Source: Hydractinia symbiolongicarpus (taxonomy: Eukaryota; Cnidaria; Hydrozoa; Anthoathecata; Hydractiniidae). Taken from it: a stretch of 64,000 bases of DNA. The position numbers and the translations under genes are program-made. The notes beneath the pieces are model-generated. The model was given only the letters and a program-made list of their open reading frames with translations. It was not told the origin of the DNA and searched no databases. This document shows positions 22,903 through 33,254 of the stretch, in pieces (positions within the stretch are counted from its first letter, which is position 1; each line of letters opens with the position of its first letter). The DNA is taken from the NCBI RefSeq assembly GCF_029227915.1, contig NC_079875.1, positions 10,039,001 through 10,103,000 of the forward strand, written 5' to 3'.

Positions 22903-24239
22903 TTACCCTAATTTGATGATAATTGCTACAAAGTGTAGCACTTGGATTTTTTATATTTTTTTATATTTTTATTAAAAAAAATTGTTCACAAAGCCTTAAA
23001 ATAATCTTAACATGTTCTTAAATTTTGAGATTTATGTTCTTATACTTTGTTTTGTCCTCAGAACAAAAGATATTTACGCTGGTTTACTTTGTTTTTTCTT
23101 TGTTTTTAAACTTGTTAAACTTTGGTGCAGATGACATGCATTGCGTTTTGGATTGCGTTTCGTCTGAGGATAATCTCACACCATATGACATATTTTAATC
23201 CCATACTTATTATTTCTGCTGATGCCGGAAATCTTCAAACCATCGGGCTTCTTATTTTGATTAAATTAGTGAAAGTGGATTTCTTTTCTGTACTTTTAAA
23301 TGAGGATTCCTGTTCCTTTTTGTAAAGATTTATCGACAAAATGTATTTTTGTGAAGCAGCTGTTTGCATACCACAAAATCCCAGCAGCGCCTTTGATTTA
23401 CAGGCAATTTAATTTTGTGGATTTAGTGAATTATTCACCTCCACACATTCGGAGAATTGAATTATGCAGAAGTGGAGTCTACAACTTTTTCGAAAATATC
23501 TCTTTACAGTAACTAGCAATCCATTTCTCCCGAGTTTGTTGTTCTTAAAAATACTTTGCGAGAGAGGGGGCTGATTATAATCAAAATAGTTTTAGATCAT
23601 GCAGCAAACGTCTAATTTTATTAACAGCTTCGTGCGTAGTTCTTTATGAATGCTAGATAGCCTAAATATTCAGCTTAAAGGGGAATTAAACCTCAAACTT
23701 TATTATCATTATTTCGGTTAACATTATGTACGTTTCCCAAATTCTGGTCAAAATTTTAAAAAATATTATTTGGATTGATTTGGATGATAACAAGTGCATC
23801 ACGATGCACAAGGATTTTATGTTTGTGCCGCACAGTGTTAGAGACAGCCTGCATACCACATCGATAATACCAGAAAAAATATAATGAACTCTCCACATAT
23901 ACAAATAAGTAAGCCTTTCTTCAAAAAATATGTTTCTCGTAAATATTTTCACAGACCATATTTCTCATAGTCACACAAAAATAAAACGTTCTTCTTATCT
24001 TCTCACTTTTCGCTTTATAATTTCACAGGTCCACGCGCTGTGAAAATACACACCATCGTAGATTTATAATTATAAAAATAATGTCTTTCCTTAAAAATAA
24101 AGTAGAAAAGGAGGAGCGATTATGTGCCTCAAATAACAATTTGTTTCAAAGAAGTTTTGATGAATGAATAATTTCCTTTGAATATTTTATCCTGGTTTAC
24201 ACTAACATAAACTTTGATTCCATTGTAGGGAAATGAGGT
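22903..24239. other. AT-rich non-coding stretch
   Basis: Open frames at 23122-23325 and 23300-23512 overlap in different phases and are unrecognised. The sequence just before 24240 (GATTCCATTGTAG) looks like a splice acceptor for the next fragment. Confidence 0.35.
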
Positions 24240-24388
24240 ACATCAGTTACCGACAGTACACGGTTGGTATTATGAAAGGCTTGGAAAAGGATGTCGCGTT
24301 GTGATTCCAGCTTGTGTTGTGCCAAAAATAAGGGAAGAATTTCCTGATCCAAATGGAAAATGTACTGATTCTAAAGAATTTGTTAACA
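24240..24388 (+). pseudogene. P2X7-like intracellular-domain fragment
   Basis: After an acceptor-like CATTGTAG, the plus strand reads MRYISYRQYT. After a one-base phase change at about 24264 it reads WYYERLGKGCRVVIPACVV then KIREEFPDPNG, ending at TAA by 24388. The YRQ...GRLGKG..RRVIPSCVV..IR..FP...G pattern is the C-terminal cytoplasmic domain of P2X7, which is widespread as a stand-alone domain in cnidarian genes and repeats (family knowledge). The phase break, short length and absence of flanking exons make a relic the best reading. Confidence 0.55.
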
Positions 24389-24436
24389 TATAACTGGACT
24401 TCGCATTTTCACACAAACAATAACAACAACCAAAAA

Positions 24437-24574
24437 GCTACCTTTGTTGTTTATCCATCTCAAATAACGCAATTTTTCTTCGTGACTGTTTGGTCAAGGA
24501 ATCATAAAAAAAGACTTCTTCACCTCTCCTTTCACAGTACTATTACTATAACCACAAGCTTTACAAGTAGGCAT
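24437..24574 (-). pseudogene. THAP-like zinc-finger N-terminus with in-frame stop
   Basis: The minus strand reads MPTCKACGYSNSTVKGEVKK then SFFMIP, stops at TGA (24494-24496), and continues in the same frame as PNSHEEKLRYLRWINN. An initial MP-x-C-x2-C, an F-x-I-P segment and then E-x-x-R...W is the layout of THAP-type C2CH zinc fingers, which are often transposase-derived. The distal Cys and His are not seen. It faces the P2X7-like fragment (convergent). Confidence 0.4.
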
Positions 24575-25604
24575 CGTTTTTGGTAGAAAGATAACACCAA
24601 CAAAAACGCTGCTACGTTTGTTCAAAGATGAGGAGATTAAAAAATTGAAATGAGCGTAAAATACGTCATAGATCTCCATCGCAGATATTGTTTTGATTTT
24701 AACATGGCGATTACTGTTGTCAATGTTTATGCTAGAAAAGGGATGTAAATTTAAAGAATTTCATTTTTTTTATATATACCATCAAAACAAGTAGGGTTTG
24801 TAAAAGATATTTCCGAAGAAAAAAAAATTGGGCTTAATTCTCCTTTAAGGGCAATGTAAAATCAAAGCAGTTCCTATGGTATCATAAGTCTTTATTCATT
24901 TATCTTTTATAATTTGTATTTAATGAAGCAAGCCTACTCAAATATCACTCCAAACGTCAAATTTACTCGAGATGCGCTGCAATGTCCTTAAAAACCTTTC
25001 TCACAGAAGATTCCATAAATTTTTCTACTGAATATTTCTTAGAGTTTGTCGAATCTTTCAGTATAATTCTTACCTATTACTGCATTCGTTGAGCAAATTG
25101 TTAACGCCCCTCCTGGGCTTCCTGTTTTATTTTTGGGTGTTTTTTTCAACAAATTAAAAATTCGTAGGACCCCAGTTACAGTTCTCGCTTGCGAACACAA
25201 GGGACTGGTTCCCATACTGCAGCCATTATACATTGATGGCGAATTATCAATGTACCGCAAAATCTTTAAGAGCACAAATGTAAAAGACTTAGTTATTATA
25301 ATATTATTATTTGAAAAAGCATTTATAGTCAAGATTTTTTTTAAAAAAATTATTACGTATTATGAAACAAAAAATAATAACATTCGAGTACAACATTTTC
25401 AATATGGCCCCCGTTGATGAGTATAACGTAAAGCAATAACACGATGCTTGGTTGGCGATCTAATGTAATGGTAGCCATTTTGGGGGAAGTTCGTTTTCTG
25501 AAAGCTTTTTATTTCTCTTAATCTTTGTTTTATATGCTTTTGCAAGTAAGATAAATATATTGCCACGTTTTTAAACCATATATAAATATTAATAAACTAA
25601 TTTT
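24575..25604. other. AT-rich non-coding stretch
   Basis: Overlapping open frames on both strands at 25039-25417 have no recognisable motifs. No gene is called. Confidence 0.35.
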
Positions 25605-25685
25605 CAACCTCGTTCCCAGCACCTGTTGTTTCTTTTCTGTAACCGGGACGGAGAAAAGATACAAGATGGCCTGGGTACGAGGTTG
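25605..25685. repeat. CAACCTCG-family foldback MITE, 81 bp
   Basis: It begins CAACCTCGTTCCCAG and ends with the inverted CTGGGTACGAGGTTG. The flanks AACTAATTTT and AACAATTTT look like a target duplication with one base lost. The interior TTTCTGTAACCGGGACGGAG is unlike that of the 8.4 kb copy, so the family is defined by its ends. Confidence 0.7.
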
Positions 25686-26156
25686 AACAATTTTAAGATT
25701 TTTGCTACAACATAGATTGTAAGGGAGAATCTTTATTTTAATGAAATACAACAGTCTAGATTAACCTGTAATACTTAGGGTTTTCTTTTTTGTCCTGCTT
25801 TGTTGTCCTGCTTTGTTCTCCTGCTTCTTTATCAAAACAAAACTTTTAATTTTACTGTGATGTATTATTTATGCAGACTGTATCTTATTTTCCTGCCAAA
25901 AAGGATTATTGAAAGTTAACGTATCTATTTGTCGAAAACACCATTAAAAAAGTAGCAAATCAGAAAATAAATAAGGATTTAGTAACAGGTTGTTTACAAC
26001 CTCGTCAACAGTTTTTTTCTCACTTTTTGAAGGGTTCGTTTTAACGTGAAATGGTTGAAAAATAAACAGTACTAAGACAAGTGAATTTTAGTGTTTATCA
26101 GAATCTTATTTATAATTCTTTTGATTTATTTTTATTGTCTCTTTAATGTCTCTGGA

Positions 26157-26345
26157 ATGTCCAAACACATTAAAGAAACAAAACACGAAATGAACTTTGA
26201 GAAAATAGAAATTCTCTATAGGGAAAACAATTTTATTAAAAGAAAATTTAAAGAGGCATTAGCGATTAAACAACACAAATCGGATTTATTGAACAAAAAA
26301 GATGAAATAAGACGACTATCTGAAATTTGGGAAAACATATTATAA
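26157..26345 (+). pseudogene. C-terminal end of a Penelope-like element polyprotein
   Basis: A 62-residue frame reads MSKHIKETKHEMNFEKIEIL, then NNFIKRKFKEALAIKQHKSD, and ends WENIL. The pattern HIKETKHxM(D/N)..K.L..E..x.KRK.KEA..IK is the end of the GIY-YIG endonuclease domain at the C-terminus of Penelope-like retroelements. Upstream reverse transcriptase and the GIY-YIG core are missing, so this is a 5'-truncated copy, the usual fate of such elements. Confidence 0.6.
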
Positions 26346-26520
26346 TTTTTAACGACCTTTATTGTTAATAAACGAACTTTATACATTTTATTTTTATCAA
26401 GAGAATTTTTAACATTTTGTACATGCATGTTGAAAGACGTTTTTAGTTGTGATCTGAAGATGCTCTGACAAAGATCAGGGAGAAAATTTATCAAACTTAT
26501 TTTGTTATTTATTGCCTTAA
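26346..26520 (+). repeat. 3' tail of the Penelope-like element
   Basis: It follows the stop codon and contains GATCTGAAGATGCTCTGACA, GATCAGGGAGAAAATTTATC and AAACTTATTTTGTTATT. CTGAAGATG...GAAA followed by AAACTTATTTTGTT is a recurring tail in Penelope-like elements, derived from a hammerhead-ribozyme fold. This copy does not keep a full ribozyme core that I can see. Confidence 0.45.
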
Positions 26521-26791
26521 ACCCAAGAAATATTTGCTAAATAAATTTTTTTGTTTACATAGGGAAAGAAGACTATTTTTAAACTATTAATAAGATTGAG
26601 GTTGGTGCTTAAATTTCTGTATTATAAATAACTATATAAAAATAAAAACTTACATTATAATCACGTGCGTTGTGTTACAAAACTTACAAAACTTTAAGAT
26701 CATCCTTGTTGTCTGTCCTTTTATAATTTACTCGTATTTTGGCGAAAAATTTTGTAGTAAAATTTCATGCGAACGCGAACAATTTTGAAAG

Positions 26792-27783
26792 TTATAATAC
26801 TTTAAACATGACGTAGTAGCAATGGACTTCTTCAAAGTTTTTCGTTGGTTCCAATCTATACGGCTCCTTCTTCATGTAGATTAACTCTGCCTTCTTTTCC
26901 TTCATCAACTTACCTTGCCAATACATAAAATCCATTTTGTCGTTTGGATCAGAAACTGTATAATGTATGTAACCTCCGGGCTTCACTATACGTGCAAGCT
27001 CAAATATGGTATCCATTGGAAGGTGACAAGCGAGGTAACATCCGGCGGAAATAGCCACATCATATGAGTTGTCTTTAATACCAGGGGTGGGATTGGAGGT
27101 AAATAACACTTAAACAGAAACCCAGTAAAAATAAAAAAGAACATATTGTGTACTGTTTTGATGAAAGTTCAAAGGGCACTTTATTGTAGAAATAGTATAC
27201 GACTTTCTTATATATATATATATGAGTGTTTCGCCGCAGGAATTTAAAAATTTGTTTTTTAGCGTACAGATGGTGGCAGTATCTATTTGTGTCACGATTT
27301 TGTGAGGGTAACAATGTTTCTATGTGATGGTATCATAATAAACTAGTTCACAACAAATAGGTAGAAAAAAATATTAACGTTGTTTACGTCTTTTAAGAAA
27401 AACAACAACCAACCTTTAAACAATTTGCCATAACATTTTGTTTCTTCGGCCATCTCTAGGAATTTGTCTGACATGTCTAATCCATCAATATCTTTAAATC
27501 CTTCTTTAACAAGAGACTTTCCAAGATTTCCACTGCCACATCCCACATCCAAAATCTTCTTGTTCTCTAAATTTTTGTGCTCGAAGAATACAGCCAAGTC
27601 TTTTGCAAGCCCTTTGAAGGGCTCGTACTTCAGAATAGCGTTGGCTTTATCATACACAGAAGCAAAACCGCTGTAAACTTCAGATATAGTTTCTGTATTC
27701 GCGGAATATAGTTTATTCAAGTAATCAAAAATGAATTTTTTGTCCTCCTCACTGACAACGTGTCCATTTGTGCTATTTTCCAT
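26792..27783 (-). CDS. METTL27/WBSCR27-like SAM methyltransferase, copy B (two exons)
   Basis: Paralogue of the gene at 12688-13857, also on the minus strand. Exon 1 is 27414-27783 (370 nt); exon 2 is 27108 down to 26792. The 305-bp intron has donor AAAG|GTTGGT and acceptor TGTTTAAG|TGTTA, phase 1, at the same site as copy A. It also encodes 228 residues. The SAM loop is ILDVGCGSGNLG (77-88) and the acidic motif IDGLDMS. By eye the copies differ at about 31 positions. Many of these fall in residues 6-43 (17 differences in all of exon 1) or near the C-terminus, while 44-80 are identical. The C-terminal segment reads EPTKNFEEVHCYYVMFKVL. The frame also offers an upstream Met (MDRIK) five codons earlier. 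All motifs are intact, so it is probably functional. Substrate unknown. Confidence 0.85.
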
Positions 27784-30700
27784 CTTTATGCGGTCCAATC
27801 TTGAATCTATCTTGAATTTCCAATACTGAGACGACCACTTGAAAACGTTTTATATAAATACGAAGACAATGTGTCAAAAATGATTGGCTAAAAAAACAAG
27901 GTCTCTATTATCATTGGTCAATGTAAAGAATGTATTTATCAGTTAACTTAATTTTGATTGTTATTAGAATATTAATTACGATTGGCAGGAGTAATCTATT
28001 TAATTGCAACAACAACATTTTGAGAGATGCTTTTGTAGAGATTGTAGAAAATTTAATTGTTATTAGCTGCCAAAGCCACCTACACACACGGAACTGGCGT
28101 GTTAATATGAAGAACAACAACGTTATTCAGAATTAGACGTCTGTTAATTAGACGAATGTTTTTCAGGGCGTGTGTGCGGATAAAATTAGCTAAATCTCTA
28201 AGAATAGAGTTGCCGACTCGAAAAAATTTTTTGGTTGTAAATTTTACATAAGTATACACTGATAAAAGCAAGCAGAAAAAGAGAATATAAGATTCTACTT
28301 GATTTTATGTTTACAGCGGCTTTTGGCAGTTCTGCTCTGTCAGTTTTGCATTTTTAGCAGCTGTGAAAATAGCAATATTCGTATAAATTTTCGCGTTTGT
28401 TGTACGACTGGCTTTCATGTAATGATATGGAAACCTCTGTTGAAGGTAGTTCTTGTTGTGTAAATTCTCCAGTTACCCAAATTTGGCTGAAAATGGTGTC
28501 AACACATTGGCGATGTGTGCTGTTCCATATTTTTTTCCGTAAAAGGTTAGTAGTACATCGCGTGTTCGTTTATTATATTCCAAAGCGGGAATACATCCCA
28601 ACCTTATCGTATTACAACACATTTCAAGTTTATCGTAATCAAATTAACTGAGAAATTTTTCAGCAAAACAGAACGATAGCTTACTTTTGGGGAAAAAAAT
28701 GGATGTTCTATTTACAAACCCTTAAATCTCTTGGAGAAATGCAGTTTTTAATCACTCCCGCCTCCAATAAACCAATCACGCCCCCAATAAACCACCAATG
28801 ACATACACTCTAAGACGCTAAATCACTTTTTGACACATGGTTTTGAAATATGATTAATTAGATTGTTTACAAAATGATTTTAAGCATGTTTTTTTAAATA
28901 TATTATCCTTATTCTAATTAGTAATTTGCCTTTGACGTAAATATATATGGTTATTATTTAATCAACTTACTAATACACCACACACGAGGGACGACGTGAA
29001 AATGTTTTCTTTTTTCCGTTCATAAGAACACAACCAGTGTTGCAGTACCTCACGTACAATCTTAATTGAAAACATTTTCCTGTTTCAAAGTGTGTCTTTA
29101 GTTACAATGGGTCCTTGTACAATTTCCTTGTAGGAATTTCTCTAAATTTTTCCTTGTGTAAACTAACGTTTTTGTAAGTAGATTTTTATGCAAACAAGTT
29201 TTATTCAAACACTTAAAATAGATATAAAATCATTTAGGATTATTTATATAGGCTAATATATAAGAGTAGTGAACAAGCCAGGTGAATATTTCGTAAGAAA
29301 TTTTGCCGAAGTTTTACGACTTCTAATTTTGAGCAAAATGTATAGCCCTAAAAAAGAACATTTTTTTATAACACTGTCATATGTTCTTTTCAGTACATGT
29401 TTTTACACGTTTCTTGTTACCGCGTCTAAAAAAACAGGTATTTTAAACAAAAGAAATTATATTTTGGAGCAATCTTGGGCTGACACCTACATACTACATC
29501 CTTTGTTTATAGGCATGGACGTTCTTAATTTGGTCATTGCACAAAGCAACTTAATATTTAGAACAGGATGATTTTACCTCCCCCATAAGAACTCCAAAAA
29601 GTCTCAGCATGAATTAAAGTTAATGTAAAAGGATTCACCTGCTGCTTAGGTGACACTCTTTAGTTACGTTATTCTTAACCAATTTTTAGCTAGCTGCTAT
29701 ATAAGTTGATCAACTGTCACTTTTAAATTTGAACTACCGCAGTATCTTTTAAATATTTAGAAAAAAAACGGATCACAAATTAAGAATATCCTAACATTAT
29801 GTCCAGGCTCTACTATTACATATCAAGTAAACTGAATTTCTTTATTCGTCCAAAAGCAACAACGAAATGTCTGTTACACGTGGTAAAATATACTCCAGAA
29901 AAATATAGCCATTTTATTATATCAAGGGTGATTATATGTTTTATGTGTAGTCAAGAATATTATTAACAATGATATTGGTAAAAAAATTAAGAATATTGAG
30001 GCTGAAACGGAAACACACTATTCTCACAAAAAAAGCGTGTGGAAACAAAATTCAATAACAAAATTAAAAATTGTCTGGGTAAACTCACGACCAACCACCC
30101 TGTGTTGCTTTTCATTTTAACGCCAGCGGGTGATAGCAATTAAATCGAAGTCGCCACTAACGTCACAGAGTCCTATCATAGAACAGAACCGAAGTGCCGC
30201 CTGTACCAGAGTTTGTCGGAAATCTGATAAAAGATAAAAGAAGTCCTTGAGATGAGATTGAACAATAACTGTAAAAATAAAAAAATGTTTGTCTAGTTTC
30301 TTATTTCATTCTTTTGTTGTCTAACTTTAAGACATTTCCGCCATATTTTTTTAGTTCTCGAGGAGAATATAGATTGAAAATATTCTTTCTTAAATAACCA
30401 ATTAAATATTGTTTTGTTTATTGTTTTAATCGCGGTAAAAAATCCATGGAAACTGTCGATATAAGCAATCACCTTTTCCTTAAATCGAGATTTTTGATAA
30501 AATACTCTTTTAAACGTTTTGAAAATAATTTTTAAACTTTGTGAAAATAGTTAACTAGCATATCTTTATACAAGATTATTGCACAATAGTTAAAGAGACA
30601 ACCATGGCTTTAAATCTTTTTAGAGATATCAATTACCTTTCTAAAGCTAGCAACCAGATATGGCTTCACGTCTTATTTTGTTTCCTCGTCAAAACAAAAT

Positions 30701-31203
30701 TTTAACTAATATTTAATAAAATTTACAGATTGCAGCTCGTTTTACTGCCAAAAAGAGTACTAAAAAGTAGCAAACCATCAAAACGTAATTGTTTATAAAC
30801 CAGTTGTCTATACAGTTAAGTGCGTATAAGTTCTTGTACTTCATCTTTCGAGTGGTCTATTTATTACACACCGTCTTTGATAGAGATCTTGCGTAAAATA
30901 TTTTCTTTAACATCTCGGCTTAATAGCCTTGTGTCATTGTAGTGGCCACACGGTAGGGCACATAAAGAACCAAAATATAAGTAAGAAAAGTCCTCGCATA
31001 GCACCACAAAGCTATTTTCTGTTGTGAAAGTATAAAGGAGGCGCTATTTTCATGTCTGTTTATCTGCCTATAAAATTTTCTTTATTTGGATTAGGATTTA
31101 AACCAGAAAACCATGCTTACCCATCAAAGGTTTGCAGTTTGCTGTTTGTGTAACTATTATTTGGAACGAAAAAGCACTGCCAAATAGAAAAAATATATTA
31201 TAA
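27784..31203. other. Long AT-rich non-coding stretch
   Basis: The promoter of copy B would lie at its left edge. A (TA)n run sits in the copy B intron at 27210-27225. CGCCCCCAATAAACCA repeats at 28760-28795 resemble MITE debris. Frames at 28397-28651 and 29269-29571 are unrecognised. No gene is called. Confidence 0.35.
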
Positions 31204-31339
31204 CTAGCCGCTAGAATCCACGGGCTCGCCAGTCCTTTTTATACCGCATTGCGTGCGTCTCGCTACCTGCGCAGCTAAGCTACCATTTTGCGTGACAGAC
31301 AGACGGACGGAGAGACGTATACGGGTATTATATTATAGA
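31204..31339 (-). mobile_element. Miniature Helitron, 136 bp, minus strand
   Basis: Read on the minus strand it starts TCTATAATATAATACCCG, carries GTATACGTCTCTCCGTCC and GGTAGCTTAGCTGCGC, and ends in CTAG (31207-31204), inserted between A and T. Its subterminal hairpin is damaged: GCCCGTGGATT is present, but the second arm is lost. It is a diverged sibling of the plus-strand element at 6652-6767. Confidence 0.7.
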
Positions 31340-32153
31340 TGTTTCATCCACACTTTCTACGTTCTGATTTCTTTTAAAAAAATAATTTCACATACTGTGT
31401 TCAGATTTTTTTTTGAAATCTTTTTTCCGCAAAAAAGAACAAAATTGGGCTCATACGAAAGACATTTAAAAGTTATCTAGGAATCCTTTTAATATTTTGA
31501 GAAATCTTCATAGGTTTTCTGGATACTTGTCTGAAAAATTGCATTAATTATGCAGAATGTGACGTCTATAACTGGCTCTGCAACATAGAATTAGTGTTAT
31601 AGGGCATATTTATAGTAACTAAATATTGAATTTATTAAAATTATTAAATTTTTTAAAATGTTTAAAACACCAAGCTGACCAAAATACTTTTAACCCTACA
31701 TGCTCTGCCAAGCCTATTATACAACACCCACTCAAAGCTAGTTCGTGACGTCATGCATAATAAGTATAACTTCCAAGTCTTAAAAAAACAATCAAGGTTT
31801 CCCTCCCATTGGTACTGCTATCAACAAGGGTCCTGTAAAGAGGGTTCTAGTGCAATAAAAGCTACGAAAGTCGTGCAGGCACAGCAATAGCTCAAATAGA
31901 TAACCACGTAAGTATAATGACTTCTCTATGACGTTTTATGATCAATAATGATTGTCATTATTTGTGTTTCCGCTGTTTAAATCCTGTTCATCCTCTGTAT
32001 ATGAGCCCTTTACGCCATCTGATAAAATCAATAATTTTTTACTAGGCGAGGAAGTTCATACAGGCACATGGCATCTTGTTCAAATTACGCAACAGTATCG
32101 TTTTATTCTCTAACAAAAATATTCTTCCTGAAATTAAAATAAAAACATTTTTA
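31340..32153. other. AT-rich non-coding stretch
   Basis: No gene or clear repeat was recognised. Confidence 0.4.
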
Positions 32154-32700
32154 CATCGCTCCTTAATTGTTTACCAGAAATACATCACTGGCATGTAGTG
32201 TCAAATTTCTGTGTGATCAGACATCGTTGTTTTACCAACAATAATAAAACTTGCGCAATCTTTGGTTCACATGAAATTCACTCGTGGTTTTAACATACTT
32301 TTTTACAGCGCTCCTTAATTGCTTACCGGAAATACATCAAGTGCTATGTAGTTTCAAATTTCTGTGCGGTCAGTTATCGCTGTTCCACTAATTAATAAAC
32401 GGATAATTTCAAATAAATTTTGTTAAAGCGCTTCTTTTTTTTTCAAGATATACAAGACTAGTAGTTATGTTGTTTCTAATTTTTTTATCATCACATATCG
32501 TTGTTTGACGAACAAAAAGATATTACGCAGTGTTTTGTTTACGTGCAATTAGCTATTGGATGATTTATCAAAATAGTTTTTGAAGTGTTTCTTAATGTAT
32601 TTCATGACATACAAGGCTAATAGTAATCTCGGGGCCTCTAACTTGCCAAAATATGAAAATAGAAATAATGTTATTTTTTATGGCTTTTCACTTAAGTATT
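32154..32700 (+). repeat. Degenerate tandem repeat, ~4 units
   Basis: Units start near 32154, 32306, 32426 and 32580 with variants of CGCTCCTTAATTGTTTACC, then AAATACATCACTGG and AAATTTCTGTGTGATCAG. Period is irregular (about 120-155 bp) and divergence rises to the right. There is no coding content. Confidence 0.6.
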
Positions 32701-32811
32701 GTATTGCTGCCATTCAAAGTAATTTATTCCGTACGCTCCACCTGGGTCACTCATTGGTAATAAAATTTTGATAAGGCAGATATATTATTTTTGTTACCGT
32801 GAGGTATTTAA

Positions 32812-33008
32812 AAAACCTTGTTCCCTTTTTTTGTAGCTGAAGGACATTTTGTTTTGGCTCAGTTGAGCCTGGTACCCAGCTACCACCAGTTTCTAGTCAA
32901 TACATTTTAAGATACTGTACCTGATTAAGCTAACATCTAACCAAGTGAGAGAGCCTACCAGTGTAAGCATAGAAGTCAGTACCAGGTTGGTGGGTTGCAC
33001 ACGACCTG
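32812..33008 (+). repeat. LTR-like direct repeat, left copy
   Basis: It begins AACCTTGTTCCC and shares TGGTACCCAGCTACC, TACTGTACCTGATTAAGC, AACATCTAACCAAG and CAGTACCAGGTTGGT with the block at 35876-36022, in the same orientation 3 kb away. It is followed by AATTTGGTGCCCTGTGTGAG, reminiscent of a TGGTGCC-type primer-binding site. Together these suggest a decayed LTR retroelement. TG/CA ends and a target duplication were not found. Confidence 0.4.
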
Positions 33009-33089
33009 ACAATTTGGTGCCCTGTGTGAGGAACGAAAAGATAAGAGTGTCAAAAAAAGAGAAGATTGGCTGGAATGACTTAATTCATA

Positions 33090-33254
33090 ATGGCTGCTGC
33101 TCCACAGGAATTGGTACCCTTTGAAGATGCTGTGCTCCTTCGAAAAGAAAAATATGGCGAAAATAACATTGTCTCAGAAGTACTTGGAGTGCTGTCTGTT
33201 TTAGAAGAAAAGGACCTGCAGTTAGTAATGATTAGACTGGGATTGGATAGATAA
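33090..33254 (+). CDS. Small 54-codon ORF after the LTR-like repeat
   Basis: ATG at 33090 to TAA at 33252-33254 encodes 54 residues beginning MAAAPQELVPFEDAVLLRKE, with an acidic helical tail ending MIRLGLDR. It sits 80 bp after the primer-site-like sequence, where a gag-like frame would start. GAGGTAAGT immediately follows at 33259, a strong splice-donor sequence, so it may instead be a truncated reading of a first exon. It is unrecognised; expression is unknown. Confidence 0.25.
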   Translation: MAAAPQELVPFEDAVLLRKEKYGENNIVSEVLGVLSVLEEKDLQLVMIRLGLDR

